From: an uncultured Colwellia sp.
GTDB lineage: Bacteria > Pseudomonadota > Gammaproteobacteria > Enterobacterales > Alteromonadaceae
Direction: 5' to 3'
Assembly (NCBI GenBank): GCA_913062815.1
Contig: CAJXWZ010000012.1
Span: 62,001 to 126,000 of the forward strand
DNA: 64,000 bases
The notes under the pieces are model-generated. The model was not told the origin of the DNA. It searched no databases and was given only the letters and a program-made list of their open reading frames with translations. Of the stretch, positions 42,404-53,450 are shown piece by piece. The first letter of the stretch is position 1. Each line of letters begins with the position of its first letter. Made by a program: the position numbers and the translations under genes.

Positions 42404-42875
42404 CAAATAGCTAACTTAGAATACAAAGAAGTAATACTCTCTGGTAATTTTATTGGTTCAAATCTAATCTGGCAGTGAATATTTTAGTTTAAAAATGCAA
42501 GAAAATATTCGCTTTTGCCATAGCAGTCATGGAGGCTTTATATTAAAGCGACAACTTTTCCGATAAAGCAGCACTACAGAAGATAATAAAGTCGTTCCAA
42601 TTTCTCAACGTGAAGTTTGAAAAATCAATATTTAATCTTGCTTGAAATTACCAAAAGCGGACATTCAATTAACATTATTTTAGGTATTGAAATTTTTATG
42701 AGTCTATGGCGCTTTGGGGCACTTAGTGCCATAGAAACTATGACCACTTCGTGGCAGACGTGACGGTTTGCGCTATCTTGTTATGTAGTTAGCTATAAAA
42801 AGTTCCAAACTAACTTCCCCATTAACGGCTATCTAAGCTAGATATAACGTCTAGTTAATTGAATTTATTGTCATG

Positions 42876-44227
42876 TTATTTTGCTAACAGCACTTTGTGG
42901 TTAGCAAATTTTAAAGTTTGCTTTAACGATTTTGCGATCTTTTCGATCATTTCATCAATTTGTGCTTTAGTAACAATTAAAGGAGGACAAAAAGCGAGAG
43001 AAGAACCCGCAATAGCTCGGCATATTAAACCGTTATTTTGACAAGCCTGCATGGCAAAATTTCCGACCATAGCATTAGGGAAAGCTAAACCCGTTTCTTT
43101 ATTTGCAACCAATTCAATCGCAGCAATCATCCCTTTACCACGCACTTCCCCTACTAAAGGGTGATCACAAAACTCTCGTAAACGTTTTTGCATGTAAGAT
43201 CCTATTTGACCTGCATGTTCAAATAGATTGTCTCGTTGGTATATTTCTAAAGTCTTTAGAGCTACAGCACAAGCTACAGGATGTCCAGAGTAGGTATATC
43301 CATGACCAAAAAACCCAACTTTGCTACTGGGTTCTATCATTGCATCGTACATATCACCACGGATGACAGAAGCACTTATTGGCATATAGGCAGATGATAA
43401 TTGCTTTGCCAATGTCATCATATCTGGCTTGGTGATACCCATAGTTGTACAACCAAAATCATTACCTGTTCTACCAAATGCCGTGATCACTTCATCAGCC
43501 CAGAATAAAATATCGTACTTTTTCAATACTGCTTGCACTTTCTGGTAATAGCCTATTGGAGGTACTATTACACCACTTGCACCCGTAATTGGCTCAACGA
43601 TAAATGCTGCAATTGTATCAGGCCCTTCTTGCAAAATAAGCTGCTCTAAATTGTTAACAATACGGTCAACAAACTGCGCTTCAGTTTCATTATCTAATGC
43701 ATTACGATAATAATGCGGAGCATCAGTTCGTAAAACACCTAGTGCGTCAAATGGCAAATCAAAATGAGTATGGTTAGCAGTCAAGCCGGTTAAAGAAGCT
43801 GAAGCGACAGTAACTCCGTGATATGAGCGTTCGCGAGCAATAATTTTATATTTTTGAGGCTTACCAATAGCATTAAAGTAATATCGCAACATTTTAATAT
43901 GCGTATCATTAGCATCACTGCCAGAGTTACCAAAAAACACCTTGGCATTTTCTACCGGCACCATAGCTGATAGTTTTTCAGCTAAATCAATGCCTACTTG
44001 ATGAGTTTTCCGCCAAACATATGTGAATAAGACAACTTACTCATTTGTTCACTAGTTGTCGCAATTAATTCACGATTGTTATACCCCAACGAAGTGCACC
44101 ATAAGCCAGCTAAGCCTTCGAGGTATTGCTTACCACTATTATCGTAAACATAAGCACCATCACCTCGTTCAATAATTAGCGCCTCTGTTTGTTGAAAGTT
44201 CGTAGTTGGATAAATAATTGGACTCAT
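42876..44227 (-). pseudogene. Class-III (PLP-dependent) aminotransferase, omega-amino acid transaminase-like, disrupted by a single frameshift near 44010
   Basis: Two consecutive ORFs (43994..44239 and 42876..43964) align as one protein: ...LSYSHMFGGK / THQVGIDLAEKLSAMVPVENAKVFFGNSGSDAND...; loss of one A in a poly-A run. Confidence 0.88.
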
Positions 44228-44495
44228 AATTCTTCTCATATAGAACGATTAGCGGGGAGTAACCCGCATAAAAATGTCATGTTAATTTATGTAGACTTAC
44301 GCTTAAGCAAAGCGTAAATCTACAATTTTATTGGTATAGAAAATCCTGACCTGTAAAGTAAACAAGTCCGAAAAATGATGTTTTTAAAGATTACTGGTTA
44401 GGCAAGGTTGATGCTGCTTTGCTAGCACGTTAAAAAGCTCGGAAAACTTATTTACCCCTTCGCCATACAGAATTAAGCAACAATTTTGATTGTCA

Positions 44496-45410
44496 TTACA
44501 AGGTTCCTGATACAGAAGTATATTGCATACGACAAAATGAAATAAATTCTTTTAACAATTTACTTGATGCTTGCTTACTTGACCACATTAACCCCGTGTC
44601 CATAGAGGGGATTTTTTCATGAATCTCTATTGTTTCTATTCGATCGCCATCTATAGACCAAGGCCTGTACACCATGTCAGAAAGTATAGTCACGCCAGTT
44701 CCTGTAGCGACCAAATTTCGAACAGATTCCAGCATAGCCGTTTTAAAAATTACTTGGGGAGTTAAATCATATTTGTGCCAATAACTGTTAGTTGTTGCAG
44801 CAGATTCATCAATATCTAACAATATATAAGGCTCCTGACTAATATCTTGCAAGGTTACAATATCTTTTCTTAACAGCGGGTGATTTGCAGCCACCCATAA
44901 ACGGCGTTGAGAACTCATTAATGGGATGACATTTATATTTTTACGAGAGCGAAGGTTAGAAACTAATAGTATTGCAATATCGAGTTCACCATCGCTTATT
45001 TTTTTTTGAAGAATAGTTCTAGGGTGTTCTTCAAATTCAATTGTTGCTTTTGGAAACATCCGATGAAAACGATGTATAAATGGTGAAAGAAAATAGCCAG
45101 AAACAGTGTTTGTCACACCTAGCTTAATATTACCACTGATTAATTGCTGGTCAGAATTCAAGCATTCTTTTGCAGCACTTATGTCAGTCAAAATCCGCTT
45201 TGCATATGATAAGAAACGGTAACCTTCAGGCGTCAAATCAAGTCCACTTCGGGAACGGGTAAATAACTTTTGCCCTAAAAAATGTTCTAGTTCTTTAATT
45301 GCTTCAGTAACAGATGAAGCAGATATATTGACCGCAATCGCTGCATCTGAAACTTTTCCTGTATCAACTACCGCTAAAAAATAGCGTAATTGCTTAAAAG
45401 TAAATGCCAT
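44496..45410 (-). CDS. LysR family transcriptional regulator
   Basis: FTFKQLRYFLAVVDTGKVSDAAIAVNISASSVTEAIKELEHFLGQKLFTRSRSGLDLTPEG. Confidence 0.95.
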   Translation of the reverse strand: MAFTFKQLRYFLAVVDTGKVSDAAIAVNISASSVTEAIKELEHFLGQKLFTRSRSGLDLTPEGYRFLSYAKRILTDISAAKECLNSDQQLISGNIKLGVTNTVSGYFLSPFIHRFHRMFPKATIEFEEHPRTILQKKISDGELDIAILLVSNLRSRKNINVIPLMSSQRRLWVAANHPLLRKDIVTLQDISQEPYILLDIDESAATTNSYWHKYDLTPQVIFKTAMLESVRNLVATGTGVTILSDMVYRPWSIDGDRIETIEIHEKIPSMDTGLMWSSKQASSKLLKEFISFCRMQYTSVSGTL

Positions 45411-45470
45411 TTTAGACCACCATAAGTAATTTATTTCACCTCCATTAAATACTTTATTTGCAAATTTGTC

Positions 45471-45487
45471 ATTCGGTTTTTCCGAAT
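45471..45487. promoter_or_regulatory. Candidate LysR operator ATTCGG-TTTTT-CCGAAT (T-N11-A)
   Basis: Only obvious interrupted palindrome in the LysR/TonB-receptor divergent intergenic region. Confidence 0.5.
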
Positions 45488-45583
45488 TTTAAATTCTTAA
45501 TTCAGAAATATCAATGCTCTGTTTTCTCTATTACTATCTTCTAAGTTCACAAAAAAACATTATGAAACACGAAGGGGAAAATA

Positions 45584-48073
45584 ATGAATAAGTATATAAA
45601 TAAACACTACAGTGCAAGTAAATCTCTGCTTGCCGTGGCTATTTCTTTAGCCATTAATGTTCCTGTCTATGCTGAAGAGCCGGAAACTTCAACTAGCCAA
45701 GATGAATTAGTTAAAAATAACGTGTCAGAAAAAGAGTCAAAGAAAAAAGAATCGTTATTGATGGAAAAAATTGTTGTTACAGCGCAGAAGCGAGTTGAAT
45801 CAGTACAAAGTGTTGGTATTGCGATTACCGCTTTTAATGGCGATCAGCTTGAACAGTTAGGCGTAGAAAATAGCACTGACATTGCCAAGTTCACCCCAGG
45901 TGTTTCTTTGTCAGGTAGCTTTGCTGGGCAACAACAGCAATTTTCAATTCGAGGTGTGACGCAAAATGACTTCAATGATCATGTTGAGTCGCCAAATGCT
46001 ATTTATATTGATGAAGGTTATGTTGCTATGCAGCAGGGGCAAATATTTGGGACCTTCGATTTAGAAAGGGTTGAAGTACTTAAAGGTCCACAAGGCACAT
46101 TGTTTGGACGAAATGCCACCGGTGGTTTGGTCAGTTTTGTTACAAAAAAACCGACAGAGGATTTAGAAGGTTATATTGATTTAACGTTAGGCTCTTACAA
46201 CCAAAAAAAATTAGAGGGAGCAATTTCAGGCCCGATAACCGATGAACTTAGCTATCGGGTTGCAGGATTTTACAATGAGCAAGATGGTTATTTAAATAAT
46301 CATTTTCCAGAAACAACCTATGTTCCAGCTGAGTTTGAAGGCAATCTAAGCAATGGTCCTGCATTACCTAATTCAGGTGCTGACTTAGGTGGAGATGAAA
46401 GTTGGGCAGTAAGGACGCATCTTCTTTATAAAATTTCAGATGAGTCAGAATTATTAATGTCTGCATTTTTGACCCGTTCAACCCAATCTACTGGCCCCTA
46501 TCAGTCATCACCTGTTATCGCCGAATTAGATGAGCTTGGCCGTACCATAAATACCTACCGAGTCTCTGCTGACGAAACACGTGAATTTATCCACCCAACC
46601 AATCCTAATTACGATAATGGTTTTGATAATGATTTTGATGGCGTTCGCCCTGTTCCTGGCGGTGATTTCTACGGTTATATAGATCCCGATGGTAATGATT
46701 TTAATACCTCTAGTGACTTTGCCTTTGATGATTCAAACACTTATGAAACTTATGGCACAACAATTAACTATTTTTATGATTTTGATGATATTACCTTCAC
46801 GGCGATAACAGATTTTAAACATCATGATAAATTTACCGTATTAGACTTAGAGGCCGCGCCAGAAAGTCAATTTACTTGGTTTGGTGAAGCCGATATTGAT
46901 TCTTTTACGCAGGAGTTACGTCTTGACGGTGGCAATGACGATCAGCATTGGGTTGCCGGATTGTATTTTCTTGATATCGATGCCTTAAGCATTACCGGAT
47001 TAAGTGCTTTAGCCAATGGTACCGTATTACCTGAATATGGATTTACCGATTTTGATGAGCCACGTATCGCACACCTGAAAACACGTTCATATTCTATATT
47101 TGGTCAAATTGAAAATGCATTATCTGAAAATGTAAAATTAATTACCGGTTTAAGAGCTACTGAAGAGCAGAAAGATTACTTTTTTGATGTGCGCTATGCC
47201 GGTAATAACAGCGAACCCTTAGCTTGGGATCAAGATGCACTGAATGCGGGTAGTTCAAGAGCAACAGGTGCTTTTAATGACGATACTAGCCAAACCCTTA
47301 TTACCGGTAAAGTTCAGTTGGACTGGCAGTTAAGTAGAGACGTGCTGGTTTACACGGGTTATAACCGTGGTGTTAAAGCAGGCAGTTTTAATTCAAGTGG
47401 TGCGGGCCTAGCGGATAGTGATGTTCCTTACGACGACGAAGTATTAAGTGCTTATGAAATAGGTTTTAAATCTGTTTTTTGGGACAATACGGTTAAGTTT
47501 AATACCGCTGCTTACTATTATGACTACAAAGATTATCAAGCTTCTCGTTGGGATGGTTTGGGCAATGTTATAACTAATAATGATTCTGTTATCAAAGGCT
47601 TAGAATTTGAATTAGCGGCATCTCCTATCGATGGTTTAGATTTAATGCTTAATGTTGGCTTAATTGATGCGGTAGTTAAAGACCTCGATTTGGTTGGCGA
47701 TGGCTCCGTTTTAAAAGATGTCAGGCCAACATTTTCACCTGAGCAAACCGTTACTGGTTTAGCTCGTTATACCCTTTTTGACTTCGCTGGCGGTGATTTA
47801 ACCTTCCAAGCGAGCGCAAGTTATCAATCTAGTATTTATTCTAATTTATCCAACTTTGATTCAACTGAATTTGATAGCTGGACCGTTGTGGATGGCTTAG
47901 TTAGCTGGATGAGTGTAGATGAAACTTGGTCGGTTGATATTTTTGTTAAAAACATGTTTGACGAACGTTATAACACCATTGGCTTCGATCTAGCGGGCGT
48001 GTGTGGTTGTAATGAAGAAGCACAGGGTAAACCACGCTGGGTAGGCCTTTCTGTTAAATATAACTACTTCTAA
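45584..48073 (+). CDS. TonB-dependent receptor
   Basis: Signal peptide; plug EKIVVTAQKRVESVQSVGIAITAFNGDQL, VEVLKGPQGTLFGRNATGGLVSFVTKKP; C-terminal beta-strand ending YNYF. Confidence 0.95.
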   Translation: MNKYINKHYSASKSLLAVAISLAINVPVYAEEPETSTSQDELVKNNVSEKESKKKESLLMEKIVVTAQKRVESVQSVGIAITAFNGDQLEQLGVENSTDIAKFTPGVSLSGSFAGQQQQFSIRGVTQNDFNDHVESPNAIYIDEGYVAMQQGQIFGTFDLERVEVLKGPQGTLFGRNATGGLVSFVTKKPTEDLEGYIDLTLGSYNQKKLEGAISGPITDELSYRVAGFYNEQDGYLNNHFPETTYVPAEFEGNLSNGPALPNSGADLGGDESWAVRTHLLYKISDESELLMSAFLTRSTQSTGPYQSSPVIAELDELGRTINTYRVSADETREFIHPTNPNYDNGFDNDFDGVRPVPGGDFYGYIDPDGNDFNTSSDFAFDDSNTYETYGTTINYFYDFDDITFTAITDFKHHDKFTVLDLEAAPESQFTWFGEADIDSFTQELRLDGGNDDQHWVAGLYFLDIDALSITGLSALANGTVLPEYGFTDFDEPRIAHLKTRSYSIFGQIENALSENVKLITGLRATEEQKDYFFDVRYAGNNSEPLAWDQDALNAGSSRATGAFNDDTSQTLITGKVQLDWQLSRDVLVYTGYNRGVKAGSFNSSGAGLADSDVPYDDEVLSAYEIGFKSVFWDNTVKFNTAAYYYDYKDYQASRWDGLGNVITNNDSVIKGLEFELAASPIDGLDLMLNVGLIDAVVKDLDLVGDGSVLKDVRPTFSPEQTVTGLARYTLFDFAGGDLTFQASASYQSSIYSNLSNFDSTEFDSWTVVDGLVSWMSVDETWSVDIFVKNMFDERYNTIGFDLAGVCGCNEEAQGKPRWVGLSVKYNYF

Positions 48074-48087
48074 GAGGAGAAATTATC

Positions 48088-49473
48088 ATGGCTGGATTAA
48101 TAAATTCAACTGATAAAACGCACAATAATGATCCTGATTTTTCAACGTCAGTAGTGCCTGAATACGCACGAATGTCAAAAGTTTCACTGACAATGGCCTG
48201 GTGGGCATTATGCAGTGCGATGATCTGGCTATTGGTAAGTGCAACATTAGCCATGAGTTACGGTACAAAAAATGCCATCACAGGTTTGGTATTTTCCGTA
48301 CTCACTTATGGAGTAATTAATAGTGTCATAAGTAAGTATGCAATAAAAACGGGGCTATCCGTTGGACTGTTCTCTCGTAAAGTGTATGGCAATGTGGGTG
48401 AACTATTGGCGACAGGAATATTTGCCACCATTGCTATTTATTACTGTGTTTTTGAGGGCTCAGTAATTGCAGTAGCCATTCAACATTACTTCTCGCAATT
48501 AGAATTATGGCACGCCTACTTAATTGTGGTGCTTTACAGTGTGCCCTTAGTTTTTGGTGGAGTTGGTCAATGGCTAGATAAATTTAATGGCGTATTATTA
48601 CCTTTTTACTATATTGGTTTGTTTGCTGCTGTTGTTCTAACCGTGAGTCAATATGGCTACACTGACCAATGGCTAAATTTAGGTCCAACAGGCGCTACAC
48701 TAGATGGAGGTTGGTGGTCATGCTATAGCTATTTTATGGGGCTATGGGTAATGATGATGTATACCTGGGATTATGCTCGTTTTGGTAAAAAAGAAGATAC
48801 GAAATATCATAGTAAATTTAATTTTGGTATTCCCTTTTATCTTTGTACCTATTTACTCAATGGTGTCATTGGTATTTATTTGGTGGCTACTATTCCATCG
48901 GAAGGAGCATTATCTGAGATATCTATTGTGCTAGCAATCTTAAAGCTTATGGGGTTTATGGGGCTAATCTTTATCTGGATCAGTCAAACGAGAATTAATA
49001 CCGCCAACTTTCAACTCGCAACGGTTAATCTTCAATCGTTTTTATATCGTATTTTGAAGGTCAAACTCAGTAAAATTACAGTGGCAATTTTAGTTGGTGC
49101 GTTAGTGTTCTCTTTAATGCTTACCGATGTCTTTAGCTTTATTTTACAAGCACTTGCTTATCAAAGTATTTTTGTAGTGTCGTGGGTGGTTATCGCTCTA
49201 ACCTATATCTTCATTCATAGAAAAGACGTGCATGATGAAAACAAGGCAAATGCTTCTTTGGAGCAACAGAATGTAAAAATATGTGGTGTAGTTGCTTGGG
49301 CGAGTTCATCACTAGTGGGTGTAGTCATGCTTAATACCAGCGGTGGTCTTTCACAATATGCATCGCTTGCTACTATCATTGTTGCTGTTGTTATTTATTA
49401 TGTTTTACAAGGTGTTACCGTGAAGTCAGGAAAGAAATCAACTATTTATATAAAGGAAGAAAAATCATGTTAA
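48088..49473 (+). CDS. NCS1-type (purine/cytosine/allantoin-like) permease
   Basis: About 12 TM; SKVSLTMAWWALCSAMIWLLVSATLAMSYGTKNAI; FIWISQTRINTANFQLATVNLQSF. Confidence 0.82.
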   Translation: MAGLINSTDKTHNNDPDFSTSVVPEYARMSKVSLTMAWWALCSAMIWLLVSATLAMSYGTKNAITGLVFSVLTYGVINSVISKYAIKTGLSVGLFSRKVYGNVGELLATGIFATIAIYYCVFEGSVIAVAIQHYFSQLELWHAYLIVVLYSVPLVFGGVGQWLDKFNGVLLPFYYIGLFAAVVLTVSQYGYTDQWLNLGPTGATLDGGWWSCYSYFMGLWVMMMYTWDYARFGKKEDTKYHSKFNFGIPFYLCTYLLNGVIGIYLVATIPSEGALSEISIVLAILKLMGFMGLIFIWISQTRINTANFQLATVNLQSFLYRILKVKLSKITVAILVGALVFSLMLTDVFSFILQALAYQSIFVVSWVVIALTYIFIHRKDVHDENKANASLEQQNVKICGVVAWASSSLVGVVMLNTSGGLSQYASLATIIVAVVIYYVLQGVTVKSGKKSTIYIKEEKSC

Positions 49474-50198
49474 ATATTAATTGTGACATGGGGGAGTCTT
49501 TCGGTATTTACAAAATGGGCGACGATGAGCGGATTATGCCTCATATTACCCATGCAAATGTTGCTTGTGGTATGCATGCTTCTGATCCTAATCATATGCA
49601 AAATACCGTAAAGTTAGCCAAGAGACACGGCGTGAAGGTTGGAGCTCACTTTTCTTTACCCGATTTACAAGGTTTTGGCCGCCGTGAAATGACAATGTCA
49701 CGGGAAGAGCTTAGAAATACTATTCTTTATCAAGTAGGAGCATTAAACGCTTTTTTAGAAAGTGAAAATATGCAATTAAGTCACCTTAAACCTCATGGTG
49801 CACTTTATGGTATGGCGGCTAAACAGGAAGCTACAGCCATGGCGGTTATTGATGTTGCTAAAATTTATAACTTACCTATATACGGTATGATTGATACGAC
49901 TCAACACCTTATGACGATAGAGCACAATGTTCCTTTTGTTGCTGAATTTTTTGCTGACCTTGATTATGCCGCTAATGGTCAATTAATCATTAGCAAAAAA
50001 CACCATGCGGTAAATGCAAAAGAGGTTCGAGCTAAAGTAAGAGATGCAGTGTTACATAACAAAGTTAAAACGGTAGAAGGGGATTACATTAGCACTAAGG
50101 TAGAAACAATTTGTGTTCATTCAGATACGCCCAATGCGCATGAACTAGTAACAGGAATTTCAGATGAACTATTAAATTTGGTGAATAATCATGAATAA
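49467..50198 (+). CDS. pxpA: LamB/YcsF family protein (5-oxoprolinase subunit A-like)
   Basis: LNINCDMGESFGIYKMGDDERIMPHITHANVACGMHASDPNHM, VGAHFSLPDLQGFGRREM. Confidence 0.93.
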   Translation: MLNINCDMGESFGIYKMGDDERIMPHITHANVACGMHASDPNHMQNTVKLAKRHGVKVGAHFSLPDLQGFGRREMTMSREELRNTILYQVGALNAFLESENMQLSHLKPHGALYGMAAKQEATAMAVIDVAKIYNLPIYGMIDTTQHLMTIEHNVPFVAEFFADLDYAANGQLIISKKHHAVNAKEVRAKVRDAVLHNKVKTVEGDYISTKVETICVHSDTPNAHELVTGISDELLNLVNNHE

Positions 50199-51564
50199 AG
50201 TACTTATAGCCAATCGTGGCGAAATCGCATGTCGAATCATTAAAAGTTGCCAGAAACTGGGCATCAAAACGGTTGCGGTATATTCCGAAGCGGATGAAAA
50301 CAGTTTACATAAATCATTGGCTGACGAAGCTATTTGCGTAGGTCCAGCTAAATCAACCGAGAGTTACCTTAATGTACCCGCAGTGTTAAAAGCGGCAGTA
50401 GATACAGGTGCAACTGCAATTCATCCTGGTTATGGTTTTTTAGCTGAAAACACAGATTTTGCTGACAGTATTGTTGCTCAAGGCATGAAGTGGATTGGCC
50501 CAGCACCAGAAACAATATTATTGATGGGTGATAAAGATCGCGCTCGAGCAATAGCACAAGAAGCTGGTGTACCGGTTCTAACAGGTAGCCCTCGATTTGA
50601 AATGGGTGCATTAGAAAATATAGAAGACTATGCCAGCAAAGTAGGTTACCCCTTATTAGTCAAAGCATCGGCTGGTGGTGGCGGTATCGGTATGAAGTTG
50701 GTACTTGATGAGCAAGACTTACTTAAAGTCGCTCAATCAACACAACAACTAGCATTGCGTTCTTTTGGTGACGGTACAATTTTCTTAGAAAGGTATGTAA
50801 AACAAGCACGCCATATTGAGATCCAAATTTTTGGTGATGGTAAAGGTAATGCTATTCATTTGTTTGAGCGAGATTGCTCGATTCAACGGCGCTTTCAAAA
50901 AGTTCTTGAAGAATCACCCGCACCGCATTTAACTGAAGAACTTCGAGATGAAATCGCAGAGAGTGCAGTTAATCTTGCAAAATCACAGCGTTATGCTGGT
51001 GCAGGTACTGTCGAATTTATTTTTGATGATGATACAAAAGATTATTATTTTTTAGAGATGAATACCCGTATTCAAGTTGAACACCCTGTCACTGAAATGG
51101 TTACCGATATGGACTTGGTGGCAATGCAACTTCAGCTTGTATTTGATAACAATTTTCAATTAGAGCAATCTGTTGTTAAACACAAGGGTGTAGCAATAGA
51201 ATGCCGTTTGTATGCTGAAAACCCAAGTAAAATGTTTTTACCTTCACCAGGCACACTAACTACATTGAAATTTCCTAGCGAAAGTAAAAATATTCGTATA
51301 GATACCGGTTTCAGGGAAGGCGATAACGTTACTCCTTATTATGATCCTATGATTTCAAAAGTAATTACTTGGGGGAAAAGCCGTGATGAAGCGATAGCGA
51401 CTATGATTAGTACATTGTCAGAGACTAAAGTAGAAGGGTTATTTACAAATTTACCTTTTTTATTAGATATTTTGAAACACGGTGAATTTCAAAAAGGTCT
51501 TGTTAGTACAAGTTTTATTAAGTTACATGCGCAAGAGTTGAACATTGATGGGAGTAAACTCTAA
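50191..51564 (+). CDS. Biotin carboxylase (AccC-like)
   Basis: KVLIANRGEIACRIIKSCQKLGI, KASAGGGGIGMKLV, FLEMNTRIQVEHPVTEMV. Confidence 0.95.
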   Translation: MNKVLIANRGEIACRIIKSCQKLGIKTVAVYSEADENSLHKSLADEAICVGPAKSTESYLNVPAVLKAAVDTGATAIHPGYGFLAENTDFADSIVAQGMKWIGPAPETILLMGDKDRARAIAQEAGVPVLTGSPRFEMGALENIEDYASKVGYPLLVKASAGGGGIGMKLVLDEQDLLKVAQSTQQLALRSFGDGTIFLERYVKQARHIEIQIFGDGKGNAIHLFERDCSIQRRFQKVLEESPAPHLTEELRDEIAESAVNLAKSQRYAGAGTVEFIFDDDTKDYYFLEMNTRIQVEHPVTEMVTDMDLVAMQLQLVFDNNFQLEQSVVKHKGVAIECRLYAENPSKMFLPSPGTLTTLKFPSESKNIRIDTGFREGDNVTPYYDPMISKVITWGKSRDEAIATMISTLSETKVEGLFTNLPFLLDILKHGEFQKGLVSTSFIKLHAQELNIDGSKL

Positions 51565-52436
51565 TGATTTATGATAAACCACGATTTAGTCCGGGTGGCG
51601 ATCGCTACATTTTGATTGAGTTTGGCGATGAAATGAATCTCACACTCAATTTTAAGGCACAAGCACTAGCCAAGTTATTGGAAGATAATAAGCAACTAGG
51701 TATTATAGAATCAGCACCCTGTTTTGCCTCAATGTTGATTCATTATGAGCCTGAAATTATTGGCTATGACAGTGCTGTCACCTATTTAACCGAACTAATT
51801 TCTGAACTTGGACCAAGTGATGATATTGTGCTCGACAGCCGCATATTTTATATTCCGGCAGTATATTTAGATCCCTGGACGAAAGAAGCTATTGATGATT
51901 ACCGCATTAAAATCAATAATGAAAAAATCTATGATCCCGACTATGTTGCGGAGCTAAATGGCTTAGAAAACGCTCAACAGCTCGCACGGGTGCATTCAGG
52001 AACGGAATATTGGATCTCATCGCTTGGTTTTTGGCCTGGGTTACCCTTTATGATGCCACTTGATCCTCGTTGTAAACTAACGGCACCTAAATATAATCCG
52101 CCTAGAACATGGACGCCTAAAGGTGCAATTGGTATGGGAGGAGCTTCAACAGCTATTTATCCAGAAGCCTTACCAGGAGGTTATCAATTATTTGCTCGTA
52201 CTCCGGTACCTATTTGGGATACATCCAAACGTTTTGATGTTTTTGAAAATAGTATTTGTTTGTTTCAACCAGGTGATAGAGTCAAGTTTGTCCCCTGTGA
52301 TGAAGAAGCGTTTGAGTATTATGAGCAACAAGTTAATGATGGCAGTTATGTTTACAACTTGATTGAGTATCAAAAATTTTCGGTGAAAAATCATAATGAC
52401 TGGGTTAATAATTTAGACATTACAAAAAGGTTTTAG
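51564..52436 (+). CDS. PxpB/KipI-like (AHS1, carboxyltransferase subdomain) protein
   Basis: GDRYILIEFGDEMNLTLNFKAQAL, SLGFWPGLPFMMPLDPRCKLTAPKYNPPRTWTPKGAIGMGGASTAIYPEALPGGYQLFARTP. Confidence 0.9.
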   Translation: MIYDKPRFSPGGDRYILIEFGDEMNLTLNFKAQALAKLLEDNKQLGIIESAPCFASMLIHYEPEIIGYDSAVTYLTELISELGPSDDIVLDSRIFYIPAVYLDPWTKEAIDDYRIKINNEKIYDPDYVAELNGLENAQQLARVHSGTEYWISSLGFWPGLPFMMPLDPRCKLTAPKYNPPRTWTPKGAIGMGGASTAIYPEALPGGYQLFARTPVPIWDTSKRFDVFENSICLFQPGDRVKFVPCDEEAFEYYEQQVNDGSYVYNLIEYQKFSVKNHNDWVNNLDITKRF

Positions 52437-52445
52437 GAGATCATC

Positions 52446-53426
52446 ATGTTTACTGTAATTAAAACAGGTTTAGAAACGTCAGTACAAGATTATCCCGGTC
52501 GACTTGGTTTTAGAAATCAAGGCTTCCCGCCATCAGGCCCTATGGATAGTTGGTCATTTCGTTTAGCCAACAGATTAGTGGGTAACGAGGTAGGAACGGC
52601 TGCTTTAGAATGCCAATATATCGGTCCAACATTAGCTTTTGAACAAGATGCTGTGATAGCGATTACCGGCGCAGATATGACGCCCAAAATAGATGGGGAA
52701 GCAGTGCCAATGTGGACAAGTATCCACATCAAAGCGGGTCAAGAGCTGGCTTTGGCTTTTGCAAAAAAAGGGGTTAGAGCCTATATAGCAATCGCAGGCG
52801 GTATTGACTCAGAACCTTGGCTTGGCTCTCAGTCAACTTTTCATAAGGCTGGAGTAGGTGGTATTGAAGGTCACGCTTTACAAAAAGGACAGCAAATTAA
52901 TTGGCGAGCGGTTGATGTGAATGACACATTAGTTAACCGTAAGGTTAAAAGTGAAGCATTACCCGATATAAATAGCAATAATGCGGTTTCTATCAATGTA
53001 GTCTACGGGCCTAATGTCGGCTGGCTAAATGAAGCTGGTAAAACTAAGTTTTTAAGTGAACCATGGAAATTATCAGGTAAAAGTGATCGAACCGGCTTTC
53101 GTTTAGAGGGCCCTAAACTGTCATTTACCGATAAGGCTCATAATAAACCACCAGAACACGGCAATGAACCATCAAACATTATCGATCAGGGCTACCCTGT
53201 TGGAGGAATAAACTTAGCTGGAGAAACCCCGATCATTTTAGTGAATGATGGGCCTAGCATGGGAGGGTTTATTAACCCTTTTACAGTACCGGGCTGTGAA
53301 TTTTGGAAACTAGCACAAGCAAAACCAGGAACTCAACTATACTTCACAGAAATTACAGTACAACAAGCTCAACTACTTAGTAAAGAGCAATCCGATGCTT
53401 GTGCTGATGATAAAATAACCAAGTAA
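52446..53426 (+). CDS. PxpC/KipA-like (AHS2, biotin-dependent carboxyltransferase) protein
   Basis: KTGLETSVQDYPGRLGFRNQGFPPSGPMDSWSFRLANRLVGNE; SDRTGFRLEGP; PILVNDGPSMGGFINPFTV-type motif. Confidence 0.92.
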   Translation: MFTVIKTGLETSVQDYPGRLGFRNQGFPPSGPMDSWSFRLANRLVGNEVGTAALECQYIGPTLAFEQDAVIAITGADMTPKIDGEAVPMWTSIHIKAGQELALAFAKKGVRAYIAIAGGIDSEPWLGSQSTFHKAGVGGIEGHALQKGQQINWRAVDVNDTLVNRKVKSEALPDINSNNAVSINVVYGPNVGWLNEAGKTKFLSEPWKLSGKSDRTGFRLEGPKLSFTDKAHNKPPEHGNEPSNIIDQGYPVGGINLAGETPIILVNDGPSMGGFINPFTVPGCEFWKLAQAKPGTQLYFTEITVQQAQLLSKEQSDACADDKITK

Positions 53427-53450
53427 CAAAATTCACCAGAGGATATATCT

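Noticed and set aside
40992-42858. Near-repeat TATAACGTCyAGTwAA at 40992-41007 and 42843-42858, considered as an integron attC-like site
   Set aside because: 14/16 match only, no attC-type folded structure or R'/R'' pairing recognised, no integron integrase
43990-44030. Programmed ribosomal frameshift in the aminotransferase gene
   Set aside because: No slippery heptamer with pseudoknot could be identified and class-III aminotransferases are not known to use it; pseudogene or sequencing error is simpler
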